NCBI GenBank assembly: GCA_003991915.1
Contig: RQTK01000166.1
Coordinates: forward strand, 463,866-527,865
Origin: Elysia chlorotica
Lineage: Eukaryota; Mollusca; Gastropoda; Plakobranchidae
DNA length: 64,000 nt
Direction: 5' to 3'
The notes beneath the pieces were generated by a model, which did no database searches, was not told the origin of the DNA, and was given only the letters and a program-made list of their open reading frames with translations. A program made the translations under genes and the position numbers. Of this stretch, positions 1 to 19,599 are shown piece by piece (position 1 is the first letter of the stretch; each line of letters starts with the position of its first letter).

Positions 1-44
1 GGAGAGAGAGAGAGAGGGAGAGAGAGAGAGAGAGAGAGAGATTT
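1..44. repeat. (GA)n microsatellite at the window edge
   Basis: Nearly pure GA dinucleotide repeat. It continues into a G-rich stretch up to about 65. No coding signal. Confidence 0.9.
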
Positions 45-74
45 GGGAGTGGGGGGAGGGGCGGTGAACTGGCG

Positions 75-262
75 CGGGTATTAGAGCGTCGGGATCCCAA
101 ATGTTAGGTACACTGTCCAAAACCAAGATAGGGAAAATGTATTCATCGGAACTCTCACACTTGTGGTTGTGTCGGTGTCAGTATAATGTGTGGCAATACG
201 TAAATTGGCAGACGATAATCTTGGAACCCGTCCATGATATAACGTAGATGGTGAGTTGGGAC
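75..262 (+). mobile_element. tRNA-derived SINE, 5'-degraded copy
   Basis: The head has a TTAGAGCGTCGG A-box-like stretch. The body has GTGTCGGTGTCAGTATAATG and the tail has CTTGGAACCCGTCCATGATAT. The same body and tail words recur in copies near 7200, 10300, 13100, 39100, 62240 and 62720, which defines a dispersed family in this window. The copy lies upstream of the first recognisable LRR exon. An ORF reading across it on the minus strand is a shadow. Confidence 0.65.
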
Positions 263-452
263 ATTGAGAAACCAAACAAACCACAAAGTAACTACATCAA
301 CAACCAAAGACACTTATAGCTCTAATGTTTACATGCAGATAAATATTTGCTTGTTTTCTACTTTTTCTTTGTTTTTGTGTATTTCTGTGTGTGTAGTTTG
401 GTTTGTTGCTGTCGTTGTTCTTTCTTCTTTGAATTTCTATCCCCCACCGCAG

Positions 453-8750
<8,298 letters not shown>

Positions 8751-8788
8751 AGCACAGGCTGCTTAGGAGAGGTGGAGGCTGTACACAT

Positions 8789-9128
8789 CTCTCTCTCTCT
8801 CTTTCTATCTCTCTCTCTCTCTATCTCTCTATCTCTCTCTCTCAATTCTTCCCAGATAGATCTATCTAGCACCCACACACGATGATTTAACGACAACCAA
8901 TTCTTCATAATTAGATCTATCTAGCACCCACACATAATGATTTAACGACAACCAATTCTTCCCAGATAGATCTATCTATCACACCCACACATAATGATTT
9001 CACGACAACCAATTGTTCAAAGATAGATCTATCTATCACACCCACACATAATGATTTCACGACAACCAATTTTTCACATATAAATCTATCTAGCACCCAC
9101 ACATGATGATTTAACGACAACCAATTCT
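8789..9128. repeat. (CT)n followed by 55-57-bp tandem repeat in LRR 3' UTR
   Basis: A short CT/CTAT tract (8789-8845) is followed by about 4.5 copies of a 55-57-bp unit containing ACGACAACCAATT and the palindrome AGATAGATCTATCT. The word CGACAACC lies at 8891, 8946, 9003, 9060 and 9115. It begins about 100 bases after the stop codon, so it is probably transcribed as 3' UTR. Confidence 0.85.
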
Positions 9129-9161
9129 GAAGCATGTGGCACCATTAGGTGTACAAGAAGT

Positions 9162-9264
9162 AATAAAATAAATAACCAATTAAAAAAACATGAGTGATGA
9201 AGGGAATCTAGATCCTCGCCATTACATTTTGTGCTCCATGTCTGTACTGAAGAAGGTCAATAAA
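9162..9264 (+). promoter_or_regulatory. Candidate polyadenylation signals of the LRR gene
   Basis: Two AATAAA hexamers, at 9162-9167 and 9259-9264, lie 410-510 bases past the stop codon. They would give a 3' UTR that includes the 55-57-bp repeat. No transcript evidence. Confidence 0.45.
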
Positions 9265-9299
9265 GTCAAAAATGTTTCTATCTTTAAAAACCCTTGTCG

Positions 9300-10085
9300 A
9301 GTTATTTGCTCTTTAATTCAATTTTGTTGCTCCTTTGTAACATAATTAGATACTAGCTTTCATGTGGCATCTCTTATTTTATCTGTTGGTTTTTTGTTTT
9401 TGTTTTTTAAACAGCAATGTCCCCTGACATCTGCCATTTTTTCACCTATGGATGGTTTTGGTATAAATAGACATGTACATAATCATCACCAATTAGCAAG
9501 CAGTTCTGAGCAGTGATTCTAAACTTTTTTTTTTAAGTTTGGTAAATGGAGAAGATTGCTTCGTATCGAGCACTACCCCGCTTAATGTATTTCACTTTCA
9601 TATTTCGTTATTTCGAGTGCAGTCATTTTTCTATATAAGAAAAAAAAGCTAAAGATGGTAAGGCCGAGTGTTCGTGTAAAGGTACGAAAGCATCTTACAT
9701 GTCTTAAACTCAATTCAAGGCCATCTCCAAACATATTGACCTATCAAATTTTAATAATCTGCCATAGGATTAAATTTTCATCCTAATAAGTTATAAAGTA
9801 ATGCATGAACTGTTGCTAACACTCTCTAGTACCAGGGCACTAACAATGTAAATGGAAAAATATTCGTTTTATATCTTTACTCTGAATTAAAAATTGTTCT
9901 TTTTAACCCTTATCCGATACATGTATTAACATGTGGCTGTTTATGAAATTTCTAATCCAAGAGTGGATCAGAATTTCAAACAATGAGAGAAAGAAAGTTG
10001 GAGAGTAATGAAAGAATTTGTGAGTCAGGAGGCACAATTGGGGGTTCATAAACGTAATGTTGTTTGTTTGTTTCTTTCTTTTTTG
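9300..10085. other. Intergenic, nothing recognised
   Basis: AT-rich single-copy-looking sequence without splice-bounded open frames, SINE words or tandem structure visible by eye. Confidence 0.5.
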
Positions 10086-10087
10086 GT

Positions 10088-10089
10088 TT

Positions 10090-10170
<81 letters not shown>
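10088..10170. repeat. (TTG)n microsatellite
   Basis: About 27 uninterrupted TTG triplets followed by a short GT run. The poly-Val and poly-Asn/Thr frames are shadows. Confidence 0.95.
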
Positions 10171-10199
10171 TTGTGTATGTGTGTGTGTGTGTTTTCACA

Positions 10200-10286
10200 G
10201 CCCACCACGTTGTAAAGGGGAGTGAGGCCGAGTGTGTCCGCAAGATAAAAGAGCGGGCCGCCATCTCCAGACAAGAAGGGGGCAAA
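10200..10286 (+). other. Possible orphan exon or gene relic
   Basis: After a good acceptor (TGTGTTTTCACAG) comes an open stretch reading SEAECVRKIKERAAISRQEG, a charged helix-like peptide with coding-like base composition. It is cut off directly by a SINE. No donor, start or partner exon is recognised. It could be an alternative terminal exon of the upstream LRR gene, a relic of another gene, or chance. Confidence 0.25.
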
Positions 10287-10535
10287 CCGACCCAAGTGGT
10301 AGAGCGTTGGTCTTCAGATCAGGAGGTCAGCGGATCTAATCGGCAAAAACTGTTCGTCCAATGTTCGTCAACCGAAACTGGTTTGGTGGGTATCAGTATA
10401 ACGCACAGACATGAGTCATTGTATCTCTGCCCTGCCTCGTGTGTGGCAGCACATAAAATTGTCAGAAATCAGTCTTGGAGTCTGTCGCCGTATAGAATCA
10501 TCCAGGGGAACCTAGCAGACGTTAAACCCGGAGAG
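10284..10535 (+). mobile_element. tRNA-derived SINE
   Basis: A-box-like TGGTAGAGCGTTGGTC, then GATCAGGAGGTCAGCGGATC. The body has TCAGTATAACGCACAGAC, CCCTGCCTCGTGTGTGGCAG and CACATAAAATTGTCAG. The tail is GGAACCTAGCAGACGTTAAA. The copy at 62230-62430 shares the CCCTGTCTTGTGTGTGGCAG block, and the fragment at 27985 shares the tail. Confidence 0.8.
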
Positions 10536-10589
10536 AGGGAGAGAATTCTTTTTTTTTTGGAAGGCTAACATTGACTACACACATAGCAG

Positions 10590-11255
10590 TCTAAACCAAT
10601 ATAATATTTCGTATGCATTCTCGGGGATGTTTCTTGACCTTGCAGTGATGGCAACCTAAACGCATATAATCCCTATCTTCACTGCATGCAGTAAAAAAAC
10701 AAACAACTGGGCATCCAAGGCTGCATCTAAAAATACCACGTGACCCTGACCACACGTTATGAATACCTACGTAACCCGGGCCACACCAAAAAATATCTGC
10801 AGACCCCACTTCAAACCTAAAACATAATTATGCGTAACCGTAGTCATTACTAAAAAGGCATGTGTAACCGTAGTCACGATTAGAATTACATGCGTAACCG
10901 TATTTAAAACTAAAAATCAGGCCTATACATCCGCAAACGTAGTCACGGCTAAAAAAAACACCTATCCAAAATATCTGCGTAACTCTGGCCATACCTAAAA
11001 TACCTGCGTCACTCTGGTATTACATACCACAAATACCTGTTAACTCTGGTATTACCTAACACAAAATACCTGCGTAACTCTGGCCATACCTAAAATTAAT
11101 TAATAGGCCTACCTGCGTAACTCTGGCCATACCTAAAATTAATGGCTCAAATTAATACCTGCGTAACTCTGGCCATACCTAAAACTAATACCTGCGTAAC
11201 TCTTGCCATACCTAAAATTAATACCTGCGTAACTCTGGACATATCTACAAAGTAC
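10590..11255. repeat. Old, diverged ~34-bp tandem repeat
   Basis: Repeated words TGCGTAAC followed by CTCTGGCCATACCTAAAAT, cleanest between 10960 and 11240 and strongly diverged towards 10600 (CGTAACCGTAGTCA variants). It occupies the space before the SUMO promoter. Confidence 0.75.
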
Positions 11256-11481
11256 CGGAATATCTATGTAGTAAGAGCAATTAACGGACTGGCATTAATT
11301 AAGGCGTCTCTATTTTTGCACGACTTGGTAATAACACATGTGCGCTTTTAGATTTATATGCGAAAACAAGAAAGCTAGCTTTATTACTTATGGTTATTTT
11401 TAGAAAAGTACAATGAACAAGTCGCAAGAGAGAATGAGGCTGATTGAGGTATCCCAGCGTCCCTAGTGCTCTCCCTTTGTG

Positions 11482-11490
11482 CGCCATTTT
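11482..11490 (+). promoter_or_regulatory. YY1/Pho-like site in the SUMO promoter
   Basis: CGCCATTTT matches the YY1-family core (CGCCATNTT) and lies 80 bases upstream of the SUMO start codon, where core-promoter YY1 sites often lie. Motif match only. Confidence 0.4.
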
Positions 11491-11569
11491 TACAGGGTCT
11501 AACAGAACTAGCAGTTTCTGCACGACAGCAGCATTTCGTCTGAAAACCCGAAGATAACAACAAATAACG

Positions 11570-14500
11570 ATGGAAGACCAAAACCAAAGCCAGAAAAAGG
11601 TGAATTTATTTCTTTTTGTCGAATGCGTTAAGTATTTTGACAGTCATCACAGCGACATGGATCTCCATCCATCGCTTGAAGTTGTTCAATAAACCGTAGG
11701 CCTAATTATCGGTAAATAGATTTGCCCCTTGCCTTGATTTTGGAATACTATTTTTGTCAGGAATACTATTTTTGTCAGAACCGGAAGTGCTTGGTCATAA
11801 AAAAGGCGAACAAATCATATTAGTAAACGTACAAAACGTACTTCATTTGTATAACAATTCAGGTCCACATTAAAATGGTCCAATCTCAGGGCCGATGTAT
11901 CGGCCCTATGGTTGTTTTGACACCGGACATGTTGGCCGATATATCGGCCCTGTCGTGTTCAAAGGGTTAAAAATTCTTCTGTAGGCCCCTATTTCCAACC
12001 CCTCTCTTTCTGAGTTCTCTCCCTAAATCTCCCCTCCGTTTCAACCGTGAGCGTGAAGTTGACTTAAGGTCTACTATAATAGATCTATAGACTTTCTGCG
12101 CCGACTTTCCATTATATATGAGTCACGGCTCAAACCAGATATAAGATTACAATTAATTTAATAGACCTGATCTACATGTTAGTGCTTGTAGGACTAGATC
12201 TAGATCTACACCTTTTCAAGTAATCTCACATTTTATCATATCCACCAATACTAGGCCCTTAACATTATAACAGTGAACTTCTGGAAATTTTTATTTTTAA
12301 ATGCAGCAAAGTGTTACCCATTAAAAAAAAGCTTTTTGTTGTTTCTGGTTGAAATTTGATTATAATTTAATTTATAGCATATTTAATATTAAAATTATTC
12401 ATCCTTCTCTTCCCGTCCATCCCTTTTTGTCAGGAGGATCAGAAGGAGAGCGAGCACATTAACCTCAAGGTGACAGGTCAGGATGGGAGTGTTGTGCATT
12501 TTAAAATCAAGAAGAACACACCTCTGAGAAAGCTTATGGGAGCCTACTGCAACCGAGCGGTAAGTGGTTGCAATATTCATGTGTTGTTTTTCAGCGGAGA
12601 CACTGGAAGGGAAATGTATGTCATCTTGTATTGATTGAGCTGTTCATGTTACATTTCCTCCCTTGGTGATCATCAAGAGTTAGAGTATGCTGACATGCCC
12701 CAATAACTTAAAAGTTTCACTTCCGTACAGCGTACGGTTGAGTTATTGTGCATTTTAATAATGTCAAAATAGTTTGATGAGGTTCAAGGAGAAAAATTCA
12801 GTTATAATGCTGTTATGGGGGGTTGTGTAATTTCCATAAATTTTAATCTGTCACTGCATGCTAATATCATTTTGATTAGTGTCATTTTTCCCTTTTTCAA
12901 ACTAGTTACGATCAAACAGAACTGTTTAAATTTGTCCTATGCCAAATTTATTCTGGATTTCATCTCTTTAGAACATGTCATTGTTATTTTTGAAAATTTT
13001 GTTAGTTAGTTGTCCCAATATAAATCCTGCCTTTCATTTGAGACAAATGCCAGGTTTTGTGTTACTGTGTGAGAACCGTTGTCTCACTCAGTGTCGTATT
13101 AGCCCTTGGGTAGAACTCCTACTTCCAACGCAGGAGGTCAGTGGATTGAGCCCTGGCCACTGGCAATGTCGCCCCTTACTGGTTGCGTCCGTGTCAATCT
13201 AATGTGATTGAATCATATGGTATCCCCACCCTGTCTCTTTTACGGCAGTAGTCTTGGAACCCGTCCACAATATTGCTTATATAGTGCTGATGTTGGACGT
13301 TAAACCAACTCAACTACTACTACTCGCTCAGTGTGAAGTAGGGCAGATAGTATGCAGAGCCAGACAGCAACATCTTGTGTGGACACATCCTTGCCGCATA
13401 TGGAAATCTCGCTCACATTTATCTGTGCTCTCTTAGGATCAAACAAAGATTTTTTTCAAACTTTATCAATCAGTAAAGTTGAGTCATTGACAGTGTTATG
13501 TTTATTTCGTTATTTCCTGGGAACTTGTTTGTTTTGTTTTTGTGTATTAAAGGTTGTATTTAATTCTAACTTGAATTTTTACATAATTCAGTGTTTGCAA
13601 TTACCTTGATTGACCCGGTGTAGATTAAATTAGATAAGAAAGGAATGGGTGTTCTGCTTAATTTGTCATTGTTATGTTATTATCAATGTACACGTATTGT
13701 CATCATGACTGATGGATGCATTGAATAAAAAGGTAGTTTTGATAGTCATGTATAACTTGTAATTTATGCCACATTGCTTTCTGCTTATGCTAACTGCGTG
13801 TTGAATCTATTTTTGTTCTCAGGGAATCCAAACTGGTGTTGTGAGGTTTCGCTTTGATGGAAATCCCATTAACGACGAAGACACCCCAAATCAGGTGAGA
13901 TGTTTAGAGTGTCTGTGCTGTCAATGTACACAAACTATTGAATTACACAATCTTTTATCTCACAAGCCTAGTTAGTAGCTGCTATTGCGGAAGCTAAAAT
14001 AAATTTCAAACAAGTAATGTCAGGAATTAAAATCTCAAAATAGTGATTGTTTTCAATTCAGTGTCAACTGATAGAACACACTCCTGTCTTTTACACCAGT
14101 AACTGAAATTTGTGCATTGCTACATCCAATGCATGCTTTTTCTTCTTTAAAAAAATTTTTTTGATGATCAGCTTTAATTCTTACCAGGCATCAAATGTGC
14201 CAATGTGTTTTCTTATCGAAAAATATGACTTTCCTAAAAACTGCAATGTTTTTTGCACTTGCCATTTTGACATATAGCTACCCTTTATCTGTCAATCTTG
14301 CAAAAAAATCAAGTTTCATGTGCGCGCAAGAAAATGTCAGAACGGTTTAATTATTATATGGATAACCTATCTATGTTTCACTTATGTTTTTGTACCTGTC
14401 ATTGCATTATTGAGATTGGGTTAACAAACATCCATGATATGGATAGACCTGAACGCATTGTTTTTGTTTATCATTTATCCGTCAGAAACTTGAAATAATA

Positions 14501-14845
14501 GTAAAAATGTTAAGATCAATTTCCTGATCATTTTCTCTTTATATCCTTAAACCTTACTTTCCTGCGACTTGTTAACAAGTTGTTTAAAGTTCTTTAGGCC
14601 TAGATTAATATTAGATTAGTTACTAAAAAAAATTAATGGACCCACTGTTGTTAGGTGTATGACAATAGGATTTAAAATGTAAAACCTTTCTTGCTGTACC
14701 CAAGTCGGCGACTCAAACTCTGCACCACAAGAAAATGGGAGTAACAATGATTAAGACATTTTGTGGTTTTGTTCTCCAGCTGGAGATGGAAGACGGCGAC
14801 TCTATTGATGTGTTCCAACAGCAGACGGGAGGCTGTGGCTTGTGA
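11570..14845 (+). CDS. SUMO: Small ubiquitin-related modifier (SUMO2/3 type), complete, 4 exons, 97 aa
   Basis: Exons 11570-11599, 12434-12559, 13823-13894 and 14780-14845 (stop TGA), all phase 0 with GT-AG introns. The start has the context ACGATGG. SUMO is conjugated to lysines by E1 SAE1/2 and E2 Ubc9, mostly in the nucleus. Diagnostic blocks are [18 protein letters not shown], the RFRFDGNPI patch with the following DEDTP loop, [18 protein letters not shown] and the tail CGL. SENP cleavage would follow the double Gly to expose the conjugating C-terminus. The sequence is closer to SUMO2/3 than SUMO1. The lysine-rich N-terminus (NQSQKKEDQKESE) has no psi-K-x-E site preceded by a hydrophobic residue, unlike human SUMO2/3 (VKTE). 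Intron 1 holds a palindromic repeat, intron 2 a SINE. The gene converges with the MBT gene. Confidence 0.96.
11889..11949. repeat. Pair of perfect palindromes (GGCCGAT...ATCGGCC)
   Basis: An 18-base inverted repeat at 11889-11906 (GGGCCGATGTATCGGCCC) and a 16-base perfect palindrome at 11934-11949 (GGCCGATATATCGGCC) lie 45 bases apart in SUMO intron 1. They are followed by TTCAAAGGGTTAA. They look like part of a short inverted-repeat element; the family is not known. Confidence 0.6.
13095..13320 (+). mobile_element. tRNA-derived SINE in SUMO intron 2
   Basis: Head TGGGTAGAACTCCTACTTCC and AGGAGGTCAGTGGATTGAGC. Body CTGGTTGCGTCCGTGTCAATC and a CCCACCCTGTCTCTTTTACGG block. Tail GTCTTGGAACCCGTCCACAAT, then TGTTGGACGTTAAACCAAC. 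One of the best-preserved copies in the window. Confidence 0.8.
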
Positions 14846-15023
14846 ATGTAGGCACCAACTATACTGAGGAAACATAATCACTGGTACAGGAGCAAGAATG
14901 ACTTGAGACACGGGTGCTGCGCTGTTGATATTGACTGTGTGGATGCAGGTTGTACAGAGTATGCATGGCTTGATCGAATGAAAGATGGGTGCCTGTTCTT
15001 AACTGTCGTCATGATTCATATTA

Positions 15024-15029
15024 AATAAA
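15024..15029 (+). promoter_or_regulatory. Candidate SUMO polyadenylation signal
   Basis: AATAAA 180 bases after the SUMO stop codon. Later AT-rich sequence could hold alternative sites. Confidence 0.5.
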
Positions 15030-15654
15030 ACCACTGGCTCTGTTTGCTCAGTGGTCAACCGTTAAATATCTAGTTGTTTGATGGGCGTCGCCAAAGGTTT
15101 TTTAAAAGGCTTTTCTATATATCTCATGAAACTTTTTTTTTCTTGTAAAGATTGCTAGAATTCTTGATATTGTGTTAGAAGCTCCAAATCATTGGTATTG
15201 CTTATAATATTAAAGTTAAAGAAATTCTGATGCACCATGAGTAGTGAAGGGAGTAGGGTGCTTGAATTAGACCTTCATCATAAGAACAAAAATTTTTAAT
15301 TTTTCCTTCTCATACTTAAATCCATTTTCCATTTCAATGTATAAACTCAGTTACCCTACATATTTTTTTGATTCTTCATTCAATTCCAAGTCGTCATTGA
15401 TGTGAATATTCCATTTTTATTTTTTTTTTTTAATGTTCAGGCTTTTTGCAAAAGAGTTTATGAATTATTGTGGATATAGCTAAGTCAATTATGGTTTTTT
15501 TTGTCGGCCTATTGCAAGTTCTCTTCACGTTTTCAACATTTTTCATGAGAAATAAAACATTGAATGTACGTTTCAAATATTCTGTCTGAACTTTTTGTTG
15601 TTTGTGCAGCTTGTCTGTAGGTTGCATGTGTTGTATTTGGTTGCATGGAGGAGA

Positions 15655-16000
15655 ATCTGGGTACTGGGTGAGCGGTGTAAACATAACAGTAATAACTGCA
15701 TAGATCTAAAATACATGGCTCATATTTAGTGTTCGGTGACCCTGGGTACTGTGGTGAGCGGTGTAAACATAACACAAATAACTACATCTAAAATACATGG
15801 CTCATATTTAGTGTTCGGTGACCCTGGGTACTGTGGTGAGCGGTGTAAACATAACACAAATAACTGCATCTGAAATACATGGCTCATATTTAGTGTTCGG
15901 TGACCCTGGGTACTGGGTGAGCGGTGTAAACATAACAGTAATAACTGCATCTGAAATACATGGCTCATATTTAGTGTTTGGTGACCTTGGGAAAAAGGTG
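15655..16000. repeat. 82-bp tandem repeat, ~4 copies
   Basis: Unit containing GAGCGGTGTAAACATAACA, AAATACATGGCTCATATTTA and GTGTTCGGTGACCCTGG. The word GGTACTG recurs with spacing 85, 82 and 82. It lies downstream of SUMO. ORFs in both directions are repeat shadows. Confidence 0.9.
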
Positions 16001-19000
16001 TATGTCTCACACTCACAGTCTGGTCTGAGCCACCTGATGAATATAAGCTTAAACTAAAACACTATTTCAATTGATTCCGAAAATTTGAGTGTTGTAACCT
16101 TAAATAGACTTGAGTCAATTTATATTATCTTGCTGGGCTACGCTTTCACATAGTGCTAATATCTAAAGGACTTACTTCTCTTAACTTTGGAAACATGTAA
16201 CAGATAAACAAATTTCTATACTCCTAAAAAAAAAAAAAGAGTATTTATAAGTGTACATAAATTGCGTGTTTCCCTTTTCCATACAGTGTTCTGCGCTCGC
16301 CCCTTAGGGGACAGGAAAAGCTGGTTCTTACGGGAGACAATGGGCCTAGGAGTCGGTAAACAGAGGATTAGTCCTCAAATAACAATTATTAATAGTGATC
16401 TGTGGTTCATTTTATGTTTCGTAGGTTCCTTAGGGGGAGGCGAAGCTAGAAATGAAAAGCCACTAAAATTACATAATTGCATGGCTGGGATGGATGAATG
16501 AGTTGGTATGTTTGCTCACTTAGTAGTTTTACATTTCTCACATAGGATGTCGGCTGACGACGAATAACAGCTTCCAATGAGTCAAACTTTAGCGGCCAAA
16601 GAGAGAAAAATAACCTAACCTCTTGCAAAATTCTGTTTGTTGGAATTATCACACTTTTTTTTTTTCTAGGTTTACACTATATGCTCTTAAATATGTTGCC
16701 CTGGCTTACAAATAACAAATAAAATGATAGTAGTGTAAAACCTTAAAAAAATTTCAACATAAACCTTGGAAAAAATATTCCTTATTCATTGAGCCTCTTT
16801 GTACAGTAGATCTAGTTTTACCATAATCATTTAAGTCATGCATGTTTGGTTGTACTTTAACAAAACCAAATCCAACAATTCTCATAATTTAAGTTAACTT
16901 TAAATGTCTTCTTGCATCAGTTTTAGATGTTGACAATATATCAGTGTACATTGTATAATGTATTTTTTAAAGTCTAAATACAAAGTAGCAATGACTATTA
17001 AGGCTTTTTGACATGTATCCAGCAATTCTGATTTCTGCCTGAGAAAGAGAGAGAGCTGATGTACAAAGATAAGAGGTCTTGTTACACTCACTACATTAGA
17101 ATTTTGTAATACATGTAGCTATGTGGGGAGGAAGGTAACTGACTGGTGGTGTTTTCCTATTCATTTTATCCTTTGAATTTGATTCAGTTATGCCACTTTG
17201 TCAGTGTTTTTGTTTTTTTCGTCCTACTCCAATTCGATACTCCTACAGTTTTCATTTAATCTTTTTGAATTTTCAAAACAAATCAAATATTGGAACAATC
17301 ACTTAGATTTCCCCAGAAAAGTGTTTATTGTAATTATTGAGCAAATCTCACTTTAATTTAAAGTTGTTTTTTTTTTCAAATTAACAGTAATACTGTAACA
17401 GCGTTAAAAATTGTTGCATTGTGGTTTGGAATTGCAAAAGTATCTTAAAAATAGTGAGCATTTCTGGCAAGACACAGACTGGAACCGTCAAGTTAAACAG
17501 GGGTTACCATGAGCGGACTTCATTTACATGTCATGGATTTAATTCCACATAGTCAAGGAGACACAACCAGAACATAATTTTAGCAAACAAGAATAACGCA
17601 GGCAAATAAGCATCATGTTTTATTATGTAATATGAATGGTTATGTCATATGATAAATCAAAACAATGATTGAAATTTCATTACAAAATGATTTACAAATA
17701 CAATGTACACGAAAACCCCATCAATGTTAATTATGAAATTTTCATAATCAATTCGCTGCGTAGAATTAAAAGATCAGGAACAAATGGAACTGAGGTGGAG
17801 TAAAACTGGCCATTGGAATTGAAAGAAAAAGTATGACAGAAATGATATTCCCATTGTTTACATCTAAGGAAAAAATTTATGACAGGTACACAGAATATAT
17901 ATATAATATATATATTTTTTACAAGAACATGTTCTCTCAAAGGAGAGAAAAAATGAATCTAAACACATGATTAATATATTGTACTGGCGGTTGCAACAAC
18001 AAAAACAAAACATACAACCCATTTCCCCAGTTCATTAAACTTGAAGAAAGAAAAAAACATACTACAGCACAATTCAATTTCAAGACCCAAAGAGTACCCT
18101 TCATTCATTCAATGAAACGGGAAACAAATACATGTACTACATATAATGATATACTTTGTCTTATGTAAATCATCTTTCGACAAACTAATTTCAGTCCCAC
18201 CCACTGTTTACGAGAGTATCTCTAACCTACTGCCATTCCTGATTTGACATGTAAATTATATCTGTCTTCAGGTCGTTAGATCTACATAGGGATTTCTTTT
18301 TAATACACATAGTAGCCACACACAATGTGCAGCGTTCAGTACAGAACCTTGTTGCCATCTCAGCCTAACCCCAGTGTCTTGCTGCTGGGCTACAGAATAC
18401 AGCTGTACAGTACTACGTACCAGTAGCTGGAGTAAGGCATAGCATGAAATACTAAACGATAAAACGTGGGGACTACGGAACAAACACTTATAAAAAATTA
18501 AAGGCAGCTGGGAGAACATTCAACATGTTTTATGCAGGGTACATTGCAATATTCAATGATTTGCAATCTTTCAAAATGAAAAGTTGAAACGACTTTGTTC
18601 CACACATACATGTATCAGCATAAAATATACTCAATCACAAACACAACTTTTGCAATTGAATTGATTTTTATTATCTCCCTTCTCAAAATCTCACTTGAAG
18701 TTGAATTAAAATACATATAGTTTTCAAGTCTTCTAACGGAGTTCTATCAAGGCACTGTCAACCACTTATACAAAATGTATTTTTTTCGAAATTTAACAAA
18801 TGACTTGTACAAGATCAACAAGAAATACACATGTAGGAAAAACTCACATTCACAATAATATTGACGTGTAAATGCCCCTAAAAACGTGGATATCATCCTA
18901 AATGATTGATGACAGCAACCAGATAAGAACGGTTTGTTGATTAAGAGTTGCAGTTCTTAGGCCTGGAATTTAGTGGACAAAAGCAAGACAAATCTGGAAT

Positions 19001-19429
19001 CTGCCCTAGATCTTGTCCTCGCAGCCCTGGTGAAATGACCTGCAGCCAGCGCACGAGAGATACTATTTAGATGGACGAGACTGAGAAAACGCTTTACATT
19101 CTATCTGGCAATCTGAATTTTTAAAAATATGCAAGGACAAGGTGCAATCGCAAGTCATACTTCATTTACATCAAACTGAAAATCCAGTGTACTTTTTCAC
19201 TTCTACTAAGTGTTAACTCCGCTGTATCAAAATCTAAGTTCTTATCTAACTTGTCATTATGTAGCTCTGAGTTTCATCATGACAGAAAAATTGTATAAAA
19301 ATGTGTATAATGACTTTTGTACCAATAATGATTTTTTATGTCTATTTTTTTTATATAAAGAAGAGCTGTGTAATTTCACAAAATGCTCATTTACATTATT
19401 ATAAATATATCATGATCAACATCATCATC
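16001..19429. other. AT-rich gene-free stretch
   Basis: No splice-bounded coding frame seen on either strand. It lies between the convergent SUMO and MBT genes and may hold UTR of either. Confidence 0.5.
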
Positions 19430-19592
19430 ATCGTACTGGCTTGTCGGTAGTGTCTGACGTAGCCTCCCGTACAATCTGCCTGGAGAGCTCTCTGTCTTGA
19501 GCGATCCTTCCTGCCTCGCTAGGCCTCCTATGTAGCGGGTCGTAGATGTCATTCATCCACCTTCTTGTAGGTTTGCCCTGTCTTCGCTAATA
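19412..19592 (-). mobile_element. Non-LTR retrotransposon (LINE) 3'-end fragment
   Basis: The minus strand reads about 55 codons of a typical LINE reverse-transcriptase C-terminus: GKPTRRWMNDI, a stretch ending AGRIAQDREL, then SRQIVREATSDTTDKPVR and a stop. It is followed by a GATGATGATG tail, a microsatellite end known from several LINE clades. Only this 3' tip remains (5'-truncated copy). The clade cannot be fixed from this length. Confidence 0.7.
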
Positions 19593-19599
19593 TATCATA

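Noticed and set aside
10008-10568. 186-codon frame with poly-Val
   Set aside because: It joins the (TTG)n microsatellite, a possible exon fragment and a SINE; not one protein.
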